Positions 1 to 9,903 are shown, numbered from the stretch's first letter. The stretch is 64,000 bases of DNA from Agrococcus sp. Marseille-P2731 (GCF_900117395.1 NZ_FPEG01000002.1:738445-802444), one strand, 5' to 3'. Numbers and translations: made by a program. Notes: generated by a model from the letters alone, not told the origin.

Positions 1-128
1 CCCTACCTCTCACACCCTTTGCCTGTTGCTCTTTCGTTTATGTTGTTTTCTTTTTTTCACTCATCCGTCCCCCCCCGCTCTTCTCCCATTCGTCTGCGTC
101 GGCAGCGTAGGATGTTTATAAGAGACGG
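1..128. other. Sequencing adapter/contig-end artefact
   Basis: This stretch is pyrimidine-rich and unlike the rest of the window. Positions 97-108 read CGTCGGCAGCGT and 117-126 read TATAAGAGAC. These are, in the right order and spacing, two blocks of the Nextera read-1 adapter and Tn5 mosaic end, with a few mismatches. Positions 1-90 look like low-quality read-through. The smc reading frame runs into this sequence and ends at 61 only by chance. I regard it as non-genomic and the window as starting at a contig end. Confidence 0.85.
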
Positions 129-3100
129 GCTCGCGCACCGTGCGCTGCCCGACGACCGCCGAGACCCCGTCCTGCCGCATGGAGACGCCGTAGAGCGCAT
201 CCGCGATCTCCATCGTGCGCTTCTGGTGCGTGATGATGATCAGCTGGCTGCTCTCGCGCAGCTGCTCGAAGACCGCCAGCAGGCGCCCGAGGTTGGCGTC
301 GTCGAGCGCCGCCTCCACCTCGTCCATGATGTAGAACGGGCTCGGCCGCGCCTTGAAGATCGCCACCATCAGCGCGACGGCCGCGAGCGAGCGCTCGCCG
401 CCCGACAGCAGCGAGATGCGGTCGATCTTCTTGCCGGCCGGCCGCACCGTCACCTCGACGCCCGTCTCCAGCAGGTTGTCGGGATCGGTGAGCGTGAGCG
501 CGCCCGAGCCGCCCGGGAAGAGCACCGGGAAGACCTCGATGAAGGCCGCCCTCGTGTCCTCGAAGGCCGCGGCGAAGATCGTCTGCATCGTCTCGTCGAG
601 GTCGGCGATGATCTGCTCGAGATCGGCGCGCGTCTTGGCGAGGTCGGCCAGCTGCTCGGTGAGGAAGGTGTGCCGCTGCTCGAGCGCCTCGAACTCCTCG
701 AGCGCGAGCGGGTTGACGCGGCCGAGGCGCGCGAGCTTGCGCTCGGCCTCCTGCAGCCGAGACTGCTCGGCCTTGCGATCCCAGCCCTCCTCCGGCGCGT
801 ACTCCGCCACGAGCACGCGCTCCTCGAGGCCCAGCTCGCTGCCGGCGCGCTCGAGCAGGTTCGACAGGTGCAGCCGCTGCTCGTAGGCCTCCATCTCGGC
901 CACGTGCACGTGCTCGGTGAGCTCCTGCAGGCGCTCGCGCAGCCCGCCCTCGTCGCGCCGCAGCCGTGAGAGCTCCTCGTTGCGATCGCGCCTGGCCGCC
1001 TCGCGCTCTGCGAGCACGGCCCGCGCCTGCTGCACCGAGCGCTCCGCGACCGCGAGCACCGGTGGGATGGCGGCGAGCACGCGCGATGCCTGCTCGCGCT
1101 GCCGCTCGCGGAGCACCGCGCGACGGGCGGCCTCCTCGGCCCTGGCGCGCTGCGCCTCCACGTCGCGCGCGAGCGACTCGGCACGGGCGAGCTCTGCCCG
1201 CACCCGCTCGCGCGCCGTCTCCAGCTCGATGCGCAGGTCGGTCTCGCCGCCGCGCGCCGCCTCGAGCTCTGCCAAGAGCCCTTCCCGCGCGGACGCGTCG
1301 AGCATCGGCCGCGGCTTCGCCTCGAAGCGATCGAGGGCCAGCTCGGCAGCGTCGACACCGCGCCGCGCCTCGTCGATGCCGCGCCGCGCCTCCGCGAGCG
1401 CCGCCTCGGCGCGCTCGTGCTCGCCCGACGCCGACTCCAGCCTCGCGCGCGCCCGGCTGCGCTGCTCGCCGCGCGCCGCCGATGCCGCGTCGTGCGCGCG
1501 CAGCGCCTCGAGCGCTTCCGCCGCCGCTCGCTTCGCCTGCTGGTGCGCCTGCCGGGCATCCTCGAGCGCACCGGCCTCTCGCTCGATCGAGGTCGAGAGC
1601 TCGTCGAGCCGCTCGGTCGCCGCGTCGCGCTCGGCGATCAGCTCGAGGCGCGACTGCGCGTCGTCGCTGCCACCGCGCATCAGGTAGTCGCTGACGTAGT
1701 CGCCGCGCCGCGTCACCATCGTCACCGGCCCGCCGAGCTCGAGCGCCGCGATCGCGGGCCTCGCCTCCCGGGCGGCTTCGAGCGAGTCGACGACGAAGGT
1801 GTGCGCGAGCACGCCCAGCACCCCCGCCGGCGCATCCACGACCGACGGCGCGTGCACCGCCCCCTCGAGCTTCGGCACCTCGAGCACCTGCGGCGCAGCA
1901 TCCCCGACGACCGCCTCGATGCGGCCGAGGCCCTCGCGGTGCGCGTGCTCGATGGCGGCGGCGGCGGCCTCCCGGGTCTCCGCGAGCACCGCCTCGCCGA
2001 GCGTGCCGAGCGCCGCGGCGATCGCTGCCTCGAAGCCCTTCTTGACCTTCACCCGCTCGGCCACGAGGCCGCCGAGGCCGGCGAGCCCCGCGTCGACGAG
2101 CCCGGCGGATGCGTTGGCCTTCGAGAGCGCGAGCGTCAGGGCCGAGGTGCGCGCGGCGACGGCATCGCGCTCGCGCTCGACCGCGTGCAGCGCGTCGCGC
2201 CGCTCGTCGAGCGCGCTCGAGAGCCGCGCCTGGGCGTCGTCCGCGTCGCGATACCGCTGCGAGAGCGACTCGGCGTCGTCGACCTCCTGCTCGTCGCCCG
2301 TCTCCTCGGCCACCGCGCGTGCCTCGGCGAGGCGCTGCTCGGCGTTGGCGAGGGCGGTCTCGCGCCGCACGACCTCCGCCTCGCGGGCGGCCAGCGTCGA
2401 CTGCGCGACCTCGACCTTCGAGCGGTGCCCTGCGGCCTCCAGGTCGTGCTTCGAGACCAGCGCAGCCTGGGCGGCGATCTCCTCGTCGAGCGAGTCGAGG
2501 TTGGCGCGCGCCAGCGCTGTCGCCGAGGCCGCCTTGCCGAGGCGACCCTCGGCATCCGCCACCCGGCCCTGCACTGCGGTGGCCTCGTCGCGCGCGGCCT
2601 GCACCATGTCGGACGTCACGAGCGGTGCGGCGTCGCCGACCTCCGGCGCCTCCTCGAGCAGCGCCAGCCGCTGCCCGGCGAGCGCGTGCAGCGACTGCAG
2701 CCGCGAGAGCTCCCGCTCGAGCGCGTGCGCGACGTTGCGCGCGCGGTCGACGTCGTCGCCGATCATCGATGCCTCGATGCGGCTCGCTCGCAGCTGCGCC
2801 TGCTCGAGCTGCTCCTGCAGCACGATGCGCTCCGACTTGCGCTCGGACTCGGAGCGGGCGGATGCGTCGAGCTGCGTGCGCAGCCCGATCACCTCAGCGG
2901 CGATGAGGCGGGCGCGCGCGTCGCGCACGGTCGCTTGGATGGTCGCGGCCTCCTTCGCGATCTCCGCCTGCTGGCCGAGCGGCTTCAGCTGCCGCCGGAT
3001 CTCGCCGGTGAGATCCTGCAGCCGCGTGAGGTTGGCCTGCATGGCGTCGAGCTTGCGGAGCGTCTTCTCCTTGCGGCGCCGGTGCTTGAGGATGCCTGCG

Positions 3101-3591
3101 GCCTCCTCGATGTAGCCGCGGCGGTCGGTCGGTGTCGCCTGCAGCACGTTGTCGAGCTGCCCCTGGCCGACGATCACGTGCATCTCGCGGCCGAGCCCTG
3201 AGTCGCTCAGCAGCTCCTGCACGTCGAGCAGCCGGCACGACTCGCCGTTGATCGCGTACTCCGAGCCGCCGTTGCGGAACAGGGTGCGCGAGATCTGCAC
3301 CTCGGCGTACTCGATCGGCAGCGCGCCGTCGGCGTTGTCGATGACGAGCTCGACGTGCGCGCGGCCGAGCGGCCCCGTCGTCGCGGTGCCGGCGAAGATG
3401 ACGTCCTCCATCTTGCCGCCGCGGAGCGTCTTCGCCCCCTGCTCCCCCATGACCCACGCCAGCGCATCCACCACGTTCGACTTGCCGGAGCCGTTGGGCC
3501 CCACCACGCACGTGACGCCGGGCTCGAACTGGAAGGTCGTCGGGCGCGCGAACGACTTGAAGCCCTTGACGGTCAGGGTCTTGAGGTGCAT
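129..3591 (-). CDS. smc: Chromosome segregation ATPase SMC (3' end truncated at contig edge)
   Basis: SMC is the ATPase of the bacterial condensin that compacts and resolves the nucleoid with ScpA and ScpB. The start is the ATG at 3591, giving MHLKTLTVKGFKSF, the canonical SMC N-terminus. The Walker A motif GPNGSGKSN is at residues 31-39. Two long Ala/Glu/Arg-rich coiled-coil arms flank a hinge at about residues 495-640. The ABC signature LLSGGERSLA lies near residue 1060 and Walker B with IMDEVEAALDD near 1093. The frame extends 381 codons upstream of 3591, but that part is antisense to the next gene. About 1,150 residues are genuine; the last few are lost because the frame enters adapter sequence at 128. 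In many actinobacteria smc follows mutM; here four genes separate them. Confidence 0.96.
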
Positions 3592-3717
3592 GCGGCTCCC
3601 GATTCGTGGCTGCGAACACCGTAGCCCGGCGGTTCGGCGTTGCGCGCGCGGCACGCGCTGTTCTACTCTGCAAGGCTGCCCGCAGGCACGGTGCCTCGCG
3701 TGAGCGGCAGAGCCCTC

Positions 3718-4812
3718 ATGCACTCCATCTCGATCGACGAGCTCGTCCTGCCCGTCACTGCTGGCGAGCAGACCGCTGCCGGTGCCGCCTTCCGCGCCGC
3801 GCACGAGCACGGCGAGCGCATCGGCGTCGAGCGCTACGGGCCCGGGCTCGCGAGCCTCACGCTCGAGGAGCGGCTCGCCGCGTGGCAGTCGTCGGATGCC
3901 GAGCAGCACAGGAAGCGCGTGGTGCGCGATGGCGAGCGCATCATCGCCTCGTCGAGCATCTGGCTGCCTATGCTCGAGTCGACAGAGGTGGGCGACCACG
4001 GCGTCGCGGCGGAGGCGAGCCTGGCCCCCGAGACGCGGCGAGCCCTGATCGAGGCGCTCGTCGACGATGCCGAGCGCGTCGCGGCGGAGCACGGCCGCAC
4101 CACCCTCATGGGTGGCTCGCCCGCGGCCGCGAGCGGTGCCGTCATGGCCTCGACCGGATTCGGCGGCGCCGACCCCGATGAGCCGGAGGCGGCCGCTCTC
4201 ATCGCCCGCGGCTACGAGCTCGAGCAGGTGTATCGCATGAGCGTCGCGGATCTGCGGGGGCTCGAGCGGGGCGAGCGCCCGCTCGACGCGCGCTGGGCGG
4301 ATGCGTCGGCACGCGCCGCCGCCGACGGCTACGAGACGATCGCGTGGTCGGGCCCTGCACCCGCCGAGCACCGCCCCGCCATGCGCGCCCTGCACGAGGC
4401 GATGTCGGTCGATGCGCCCGTGGGCGGCCTGGCCCTCGAGGCCGAGGTGTGGAGCGATGAGCGCCTCGCCGAGTTCGAGCGGCAGAAGACCGCCGGCGGC
4501 CGCACGATGCGCACCGTCGTCGCTCGCGACCGCGCCTCGGGCGAGCTGGCCGGCTTCACCTCGCTCTTCGTCGGCAGCGGCGACGTCGCCAGCCAGCACG
4601 ACACGATCGTCACCCGCGCGCACCGCGGTCACGGCCTCGGCATGCTGCTGAAGCTCGCGAACCTCGTCGAGCTGCGCCGGCATCACCCGACGCATCCGCG
4701 CGTCCGCACGATGAACGCCGAGGAGAACCGCCACATGCTCGCCGTGAACGAGGCCACAGGCTTCGTGCCGGTCGCCTACGAGGGCATCTGGCAGCGGAAG
4801 GTCGCCCGATGA
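3718..4812 (+). CDS. GNAT family N-acetyltransferase (tandem paralogue 1)
   Basis: This 364-residue protein has the layout of a double GNAT protein. Its C-terminal half holds the acetyl-CoA-binding pattern TRAHRGHGLGMLLK followed by NAEENRHMLAVNEATGF, the usual end of a GNAT fold. The N-terminal half is a more diverged copy. I chose the ATG at 3718; an in-frame GTG at 3700 is possible, and neither has a strong ribosome-binding site. It overlaps the next gene by four bases (ATGA), so the two are probably translationally coupled. Substrate is unknown. Tandem GNAT proteins in actinobacteria include mycothiol synthase and Eis-like enzymes, but I see no specific match to either. Confidence 0.85.
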   Translation: MHSISIDELVLPVTAGEQTAAGAAFRAAHEHGERIGVERYGPGLASLTLEERLAAWQSSDAEQHRKRVVRDGERIIASSSIWLPMLESTEVGDHGVAAEASLAPETRRALIEALVDDAERVAAEHGRTTLMGGSPAAASGAVMASTGFGGADPDEPEAAALIARGYELEQVYRMSVADLRGLERGERPLDARWADASARAAADGYETIAWSGPAPAEHRPAMRALHEAMSVDAPVGGLALEAEVWSDERLAEFERQKTAGGRTMRTVVARDRASGELAGFTSLFVGSGDVASQHDTIVTRAHRGHGLGMLLKLANLVELRRHHPTHPRVRTMNAEENRHMLAVNEATGFVPVAYEGIWQRKVAR

Positions 4813-5912
4813 GCGCGCCGGAGCTCGAGTGGACGCCCATCACGGTGCCCGAGGACGACCTCGACGAGCCGGCGCTCACGCGCATCGCGCGCTACGTCGC
4901 CACCGCCAACCGCGTCACCCAGCACTTCTGGGGCGACGAGCGCGGTGACACGTCGGTGGAGGAAGTCATCGCGAGCCTGCGCCTGGGCGAGGATGCGATC
5001 ACGCGTCGCTGGCTCGTCTCGGCGGGCGGGCGCGACGTCGGCCGCGGCATCGCCTCGATGGGCCGCGAGGAGGGCACGAGCGTCGCCTACGCCTCGGCCT
5101 GGGTCGTGCCGGAGGAGCGCGGGCAGGGGATCGGGCGAGCGATGGCCGAGCGCGTCGAGGCCGAGGCCGCCCGCCTGGGCGCGACGACCGTGCAGGTGTG
5201 GGCCGACCACCGCATCCCCGCCGATGACGATGCGGCGATGAGCCCGCGCAGCGGCACCGGGGCCATCGCGGCCGACGCATCCGCGAGGCTGCTGGCGTCG
5301 ATGGGCTACGCGCTCGAGCAGGTCGAGCGCGTCTCCGAGCTCGACGTCGAGGCGGCCCGGCCGTCGCTCGAGGCACACAGGGCGGACGCGCTGGCCCACG
5401 CGGGCGAGGCCTACGAGGTGCGCTCGTGGCAGGGTCCGACACCGCCCGAGCTGCAGGAGGGCATGGCCGCGCTCTACGCGCGCATGGTCACCGACGCGCC
5501 GAGCGCGGGGCTCGAGACCGACGAGGAGCAGTGGGACGCCGCGCGGCTGCAGCGCGTCGAGCGGCAGTACGAGGCAGCCCACCAGACGCCGCTGCAGGCG
5601 GTCGCGCTGCACCGCGAGAGTGGCGTGCCGGTCGCCTTCACCGTGCTGCTGCTGCCGGAGCCCGGCAGGCCCGCCTTCCAGGAGGAGACGCTCGTGCTCA
5701 CCGACCACCGCGGCCACCGCCTCGGCATGCTCGTGAAGGCCGAGAACCTGCTGCTGCTAGGCCGCCTGCACCCCGACCGAACCCGCATCATCACCTGGAA
5801 CGCCGAGGAGAACCGCCCGATGCTGCGCGTGAACGAGGCGCTGGGCTTCCGGCCCGTCGCGGCAGAGGGCGGCTGGCAGCGTCGCCTCGTCACCGATCGC
5901 TCCCCCGAGTGA
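4809..5912 (+). CDS. GNAT family N-acetyltransferase (tandem paralogue 2)
   Basis: This 367-residue double-GNAT protein is clearly a paralogue of its upstream neighbour. The C-terminal block TDHRGHRLGMLVKAENL then NAEENRPMLRVNEALGF matches it almost residue for residue. Here the N-terminal half also keeps a recognisable acetyl-CoA motif, VVPEERGQGIGRAMAERV, near residues 100-117. The start overlaps the preceding stop (ATGA). The pair probably arose by tandem duplication and is expressed as one unit. No small-molecule or protein substrate can be deduced from sequence. Confidence 0.87.
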   Translation: MSAPELEWTPITVPEDDLDEPALTRIARYVATANRVTQHFWGDERGDTSVEEVIASLRLGEDAITRRWLVSAGGRDVGRGIASMGREEGTSVAYASAWVVPEERGQGIGRAMAERVEAEAARLGATTVQVWADHRIPADDDAAMSPRSGTGAIAADASARLLASMGYALEQVERVSELDVEAARPSLEAHRADALAHAGEAYEVRSWQGPTPPELQEGMAALYARMVTDAPSAGLETDEEQWDAARLQRVERQYEAAHQTPLQAVALHRESGVPVAFTVLLLPEPGRPAFQEETLVLTDHRGHRLGMLVKAENLLLLGRLHPDRTRIITWNAEENRPMLRVNEALGFRPVAAEGGWQRRLVTDRSPE

Positions 5913-5954
5913 GGCGCCCAGTCGAGGGCGCGCAGGACCTGCGAGCATGAGGCC

Positions 5955-7400
5955 ATGAGCGAGACCGACGCGACCTCCGGCCCCAGCGGCACTGCTGCAT
6001 CCGACCCACTGACGCCGCGGGCCGCGCCCCAGGTGGCCGGCCTCGCGGCAGTGCTGCGCGAGGCGGTCACGAGCGGTCGCACCCGCCCGCGCGCCTATCG
6101 CGAGCAGCAGCTCGACGCGCTCGTGCGCATGCTGCTGCAGAACGTGTCGCAGTGGCAGGCAGCGCTCGCCGCCGATCTCGGCAAGAGCGAGATCGAGGCG
6201 CACCTCACCGAGATCGGGGTGCTCGTCGCGGAGGCCCGCTCCGCCCGGCGCAGCCTGCGCCGCTGGATGGCGCCGACGCACGTCATCGCCCCGCTCGCCT
6301 TGCAGCCGGCACTCGCGAAGACGGTCGCTGAGCCGCTCGGCGCCGCGCTCGTGATCGCGCCGTGGAACTACCCGCTGCAGCTCGCGCTCGCACCCGCGAT
6401 CGGTGCGATCGCCGCGGGAGACGCCGTCGCGATCAAGCCGAGCGAGGTGGCACCGGCCACCTCAGCGCTGCTCGCGAAGCTCGTGCCCGCCTACCTCGAC
6501 GAGCGCGCGGTGCGGGTCGTCGAGGGCGGAGTCGACGAGACGACGGCGCTGCTCGCCGAGCGCTGGGACCTCATCTTCTACACCGGCAACGGCACGGCCG
6601 CGCGCATCGTCGCGGCGGCCGCCGCGAAGCACCTCACGCCCACCGTGCTCGAGCTGGGCGGCAAGAGCCCCGTCTACGTGCACCGCTCGGCAGACCTCGC
6701 CGTCGCCGCGGACCGCATCGCGTGGGGCAAGTGGCTGAACGCCGGCCAGACCTGCGTGGCGCCCGACCACGTGCTCGTCGATCGCGAGGTCGAGGCCGAG
6801 CTCGTCGCCGAGCTGCGGCGCGCGACGACCGAGCAGCTGGGCGATGCCCGCACCTCCCCCGACTTCGGCCGGATCGTCAACGAGCGCCACGTCGAGCGGC
6901 TCGCCGGCCTGCTGGGCGGGGCGACCGTCGTGACCGGGGGCGAGGTCGACGGGGCGTCGCGCTACATGGCGCCGACGATCCTCACCGATGTCACCGATGG
7001 CGCGCCGGCGATGCAGGAGGAGATCTTCGGCCCGATCCTGCCCGTGCTGCCGATCGACGGCGTCGACGGCTTCATCGACGCGATGCGCGGTGCCGAGAAG
7101 CCGCTCGCGCTCTACGTCTTCGCGCGAGATGCGGATGCGGTGCGTCGCGTCGAGCGCGAGACCTCATCGGGAGCGGTGGGCGTCAACGTCGCGGTGGCGC
7201 ACGTCGGCGCCGGCAACCTGCCCTTCGGCGGCGTGGGCGAGAGCGGTTCGGGCGCGTATCACGGCAAGGCGTCGTTCGAGGCCTTCAGCCACCGCAAGCC
7301 CGTGCTCTCGAAGCCGACCGCGATCGACACGCTGCGGCTGATCTACCCGCCGTTCGACCAGCAGTGGCGCCGGGCGCTGGTGCAGCGCATCCTGGGCTGA
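5955..7400 (+). CDS. Aldehyde dehydrogenase, class 3-like
   Basis: NAD(P)-dependent aldehyde dehydrogenase of 481 residues, oxidising an aldehyde to the acid. The active-site glutamate motif VLELGGKSP and the catalytic cysteine motif NAGQTCVAPDHVLV are both intact. The cofactor-binding PWNYPLQL is near residue 137. The short N-terminus and the ending PPFDQQWRRALVQR are typical of class 3 (fatty or aromatic aldehyde) members rather than the betaine-aldehyde type. The gene starts with ATG 42 bases after the GNAT pair on the same strand and is followed by a tandem repeat that probably stops transcription. Confidence 0.93.
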   Translation: MSETDATSGPSGTAASDPLTPRAAPQVAGLAAVLREAVTSGRTRPRAYREQQLDALVRMLLQNVSQWQAALAADLGKSEIEAHLTEIGVLVAEARSARRSLRRWMAPTHVIAPLALQPALAKTVAEPLGAALVIAPWNYPLQLALAPAIGAIAAGDAVAIKPSEVAPATSALLAKLVPAYLDERAVRVVEGGVDETTALLAERWDLIFYTGNGTAARIVAAAAAKHLTPTVLELGGKSPVYVHRSADLAVAADRIAWGKWLNAGQTCVAPDHVLVDREVEAELVAELRRATTEQLGDARTSPDFGRIVNERHVERLAGLLGGATVVTGGEVDGASRYMAPTILTDVTDGAPAMQEEIFGPILPVLPIDGVDGFIDAMRGAEKPLALYVFARDADAVRRVERETSSGAVGVNVAVAHVGAGNLPFGGVGESGSGAYHGKASFEAFSHRKPVLSKPTAIDTLRLIYPPFDQQWRRALVQRILG

Positions 7401-7418
7401 CCCTCCGCCGCCTCAGCC

Positions 7419-7576
7419 GCCTGAGGAGCGCGCGCCGCAGGCGCACGCGTGACCCTCGCCGCCTGAGGAGCGCGCGCCGCAGGCGCACGCGTGACCCTCG
7501 CTGCCTGAGGAGCGCGCGCCGCAGGCGCACGCGTGACCCTCGCTGCCTGAGGAGCGCGCGCCGCAGGCGCACGCGT
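7419..7576. repeat. 42-bp tandem repeat, ~3.8 copies, between convergent genes
   Basis: Units begin at 7419, 7461, 7503 and 7545 and start GCCTGAGGAGCGCGCGCC; the fourth copy stops at GCGCACGCGT (7576). Copies differ by only one or two bases. Each unit holds an imperfect hairpin, GCGCGCGCC-GCA-GGCGCACGC (nine pairs, one mismatch). The array sits between the stop of the aldehyde dehydrogenase and the stop of the DUF2461 gene, so it may act as a bidirectional terminator. There are no unique spacers, so this is not a CRISPR. Confidence 0.9.
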
Positions 7577-7585
7577 CTCGAAGGC

Positions 7586-8218
7586 TCACCGCTTCGGCGC
7601 GATGTTCGCCGCCGCCCACGCCACCATCGGCTGCAGCTCGTCGACCGTGTCGAACAGCGCGTCCAGCAGCTCAGGCCCCAGCGCATCCGCCTCGTCGACG
7701 TGGCGTCGCGCCGTGACCCACTTGTAGCGCAGCAGCGCGATCCGCGGATGCGCGGGGTCGGTGCCGCGCGGCGCGGTCTTCAGCTGCTCCCCGCCGATCT
7801 CGTAACCTGCGCCCTCGAGCGCTCGCAGGATGCCCTCGAGCTCGGTCCCCGGCCCCACGGCCTCGACCGCGGCGCGGTAGGCCTTCGTGAAGGAGGCATC
7901 GCCGAAGAAGCCGCCGCCGAGCGACACCCCTGTGGCGTCCAGGTTGAGGAACCATCCGATGCCCGGCGCGCGCTGCGCGAACAGTCCCTGACGCGTCTTG
8001 TAGGGCGTCTTGTCGTGGCTGAAGCGCACGTCGCGGTAGGGGCGGTAGACCTTCACGGTGCTCGCGACGGGCTCGAGCTCCTCGGCGAGCGCCTCGAAGG
8101 GGGCACGCACGTGCGCGTCGTAGCGCGGCTTGTGCTCGAGCCACCACGCCCGCTCGTTGTGCGCCTCGAGCTCGCGGTAGAACGCGAAGGCCTCTGCTGC
8201 GAATCCGGTGAAGACCAT
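7586..8218 (-). CDS. DUF2461 (TIGR02453) family protein
   Basis: A 210-residue protein whose sequence follows the DUF2461 family throughout. The N-terminus FTGFAAEAFAFYRELEAHN and the block YRPYRDVRFSHDKTPYKTR at about residues 60-78 are diagnostic. The family is widespread in bacteria and has no established biochemical function. No signal peptide or membrane segment is visible, so it is probably cytoplasmic. It lies downstream of mutM on the same strand, 46 bases away, and may be the last gene of that operon. Confidence 0.9.
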   Translation of the reverse strand: MVFTGFAAEAFAFYRELEAHNERAWWLEHKPRYDAHVRAPFEALAEELEPVASTVKVYRPYRDVRFSHDKTPYKTRQGLFAQRAPGIGWFLNLDATGVSLGGGFFGDASFTKAYRAAVEAVGPGTELEGILRALEGAGYEIGGEQLKTAPRGTDPAHPRIALLRYKWVTARRHVDEADALGPELLDALFDTVDELQPMVAWAAANIAPKR

Positions 8219-8264
8219 CGGACCAGCCTACGGCGGCCGGCTCACTGGTCGGCTCCGGACGGCT

Positions 8265-9161
8265 TCAGACGGCGATGCCGCGCGGCCTCCGCTGACACCT
8301 CGGGCACCGCGTCGAGCCCCGGTTCGCCCACGCCTCGCGCACCATGATCGCCCCGCAGCGCCGACAGGGCTGGCCGCCGCGGCCGTAGGCGTTGAGCGAG
8401 TGCTCGAAGTAGCCCGCCTGCCCGTTCACGTTCACGTACTGCGCGTCGAACGAGGTGCCACCCTCGGCGAGCGCCTGGTCGAGCACGTCGCGCACATCGG
8501 CGAGCAGCCCCAGCGCCCGCGCCTGCGTGAGCCGCTGCCCCGGCGTCGCGTAGTGCAGCCGGCTGCGCCACAGCGCCTCGTCGGCATAGATGTTGCCGAT
8601 GCCTGACACGAGCTGCTGGTCGAGCAAGGCAGCCTTCACGCCCTGGCGGCGCAGCCGCAGGCGTCGGGCGACGGCGGATGCGTCGAAGTCGGGGTGGATC
8701 GGATCGAGCGCGATGTGCGCGGCCTGGTCCGGCACCGCCGCAGACGTCCCCGCGTGCTGCAGCGGCCGCACGGCGAGCCCGCCGAAGATGCGCTGGTCGG
8801 CGAAGCGCAGCTCGAGCTGGCCGTGCTCCGGCTGGTCGAGCACGAGCCGGATCCGAGTGTGACGATCGGGCGGGGCGCCCGGCTCCCGCACGAGCATCTG
8901 GCCGGACATCCCCAGGTGCGCGAGCAGCGCATCCGCCCTGCCCCCGTTGGTGGCCGGGTCGATCGGCACCCAGAGGAACTTGCCGCGCCGCGCCGGCGCC
9001 TCGAGGGTGCGGCCGACGAGGGCTGCCTCGAAGTCTGCGGCGTCGCCGCTGTGGCGCGAGATGGAGCGAGGCTCGAAGACCTCGACGGCAGCGACGCGCG
9101 CACCGGTGACGGCGCCGGCGAGCCCCGCGCGGACGACCTCGACCTCTGGCAGCTCGGGCAC
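8265..9161 (-). CDS. mutM: Formamidopyrimidine-DNA glycosylase (bifunctional glycosylase/AP lyase)
   Basis: Base-excision repair enzyme that removes oxidised purines such as 8-oxoguanine and nicks the abasic site. The mature N-terminus PELPEVEVVRAG carries the catalytic Pro2 and Glu3. The helix-two-turn-helix segment includes QQLVSGIGNIYADEALW. The C-terminal zinc finger is complete: CRRCG and CPRCQ at about residues 268-291. The length of 298 is normal. It follows rnc with a nine-base gap, the usual actinobacterial order. Confidence 0.97.
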   Translation of the reverse strand: MPELPEVEVVRAGLAGAVTGARVAAVEVFEPRSISRHSGDAADFEAALVGRTLEAPARRGKFLWVPIDPATNGGRADALLAHLGMSGQMLVREPGAPPDRHTRIRLVLDQPEHGQLELRFADQRIFGGLAVRPLQHAGTSAAVPDQAAHIALDPIHPDFDASAVARRLRLRRQGVKAALLDQQLVSGIGNIYADEALWRSRLHYATPGQRLTQARALGLLADVRDVLDQALAEGGTSFDAQYVNVNGQAGYFEHSLNAYGRGGQPCRRCGAIMVREAWANRGSTRCPRCQRRPRGIAV

Positions 9162-9170
9162 GTCAGCGCC

Positions 9171-9878
9171 TCACTGCTGCTGCGCGCCGGCGGTCAGCTG
9201 CTGGTGCGCTGCGAGCGCGGCGGCCATCTCTGCCACCTTCTTGCTCGTGCCGGTGCCGGTCCCGACAGCGGCGTCGTCGATGAGCACCGTCGCGGTGAAC
9301 GAGCGAGCGTGGTCGGGGCCTGCAGCCTCGATCGCGTAGACGGGCGCGCCCAGGCCCTGCGCGGCAGCGACCTCCTGCAGCGCGGTCTTCGGGTCGAGCG
9401 CAGCGCCTGCGCGGCCCGGGTCGTCGAGCAGCGGGCCGACGAGCCGCAGCACGAGGTCGGCGGATGCGCTGTGCCCGGCGCTGAGGAACGCCGCACCGAA
9501 GACCGCCTCCATCGTGTCGGCGAGGATCGACGGCTTGTCAGCGCCGCCGCTTGCCGCCTCGCCCTTGCCGAGCAGGATGTGCTGGCCGAGGCCGATGCTC
9601 CGGGCGACCTCTGCGAGAGCGACGGTCGAGACGACGCCCGCGCGGCGCTTTGCGAGCTGCCCTTCAGGCGCGGCCGGATGACGACGGTAGAGCTCGATCG
9701 TGATGGCTTGCCCGAGGATCGAGTCGCCGAGGAACTCGAGTCGCTCGTTGTGGGGCACGCCGCCCTGCTCGTAGGCCCACGAGCGATGCGTGAGCGCCAA
9801 CGCGAGAAGCTCGGGGTCGATGTCGACCCCGAGCTGCTCGAGCAGTCGGCTGTGCGCCGGCGATGCCGCGTCCGTCAT
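9171..9878 (-). CDS. rnc: Ribonuclease III
   Basis: Double-strand-specific endoribonuclease that processes structured precursors such as pre-rRNA. The start is the ATG at 9878 (MTDAASPAHSRLLEQLG), giving 235 residues. The family signature NERLEFLGDSILG is at about residues 42-54. The second acidic cluster DTMEAVFGAAFL follows, and a C-terminal double-stranded RNA-binding domain is present (KTALQEVAAAQGLG onward). The frame stays open upstream to 10142, but that region is antisense to rpmF. It lies between rpmF and mutM. Confidence 0.96.
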   Translation of the reverse strand: MTDAASPAHSRLLEQLGVDIDPELLALALTHRSWAYEQGGVPHNERLEFLGDSILGQAITIELYRRHPAAPEGQLAKRRAGVVSTVALAEVARSIGLGQHILLGKGEAASGGADKPSILADTMEAVFGAAFLSAGHSASADLVLRLVGPLLDDPGRAGAALDPKTALQEVAAAQGLGAPVYAIEAAGPDHARSFTATVLIDDAAVGTGTGTSKKVAEMAAALAAHQQLTAGAQQQ

Positions 9879-9903
9879 GCGACGGCGATCCTCGTCAGAG
9901 GGA

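Noticed and set aside
3592..4734. 381-codon N-terminal extension of the smc frame
   Set aside because: It is antisense to the GNAT gene, and SMC homology begins exactly at the Met encoded at 3591.
7419..7576. CRISPR array
   Set aside because: The repeats are directly tandem with no unique spacers, and no cas gene is nearby.
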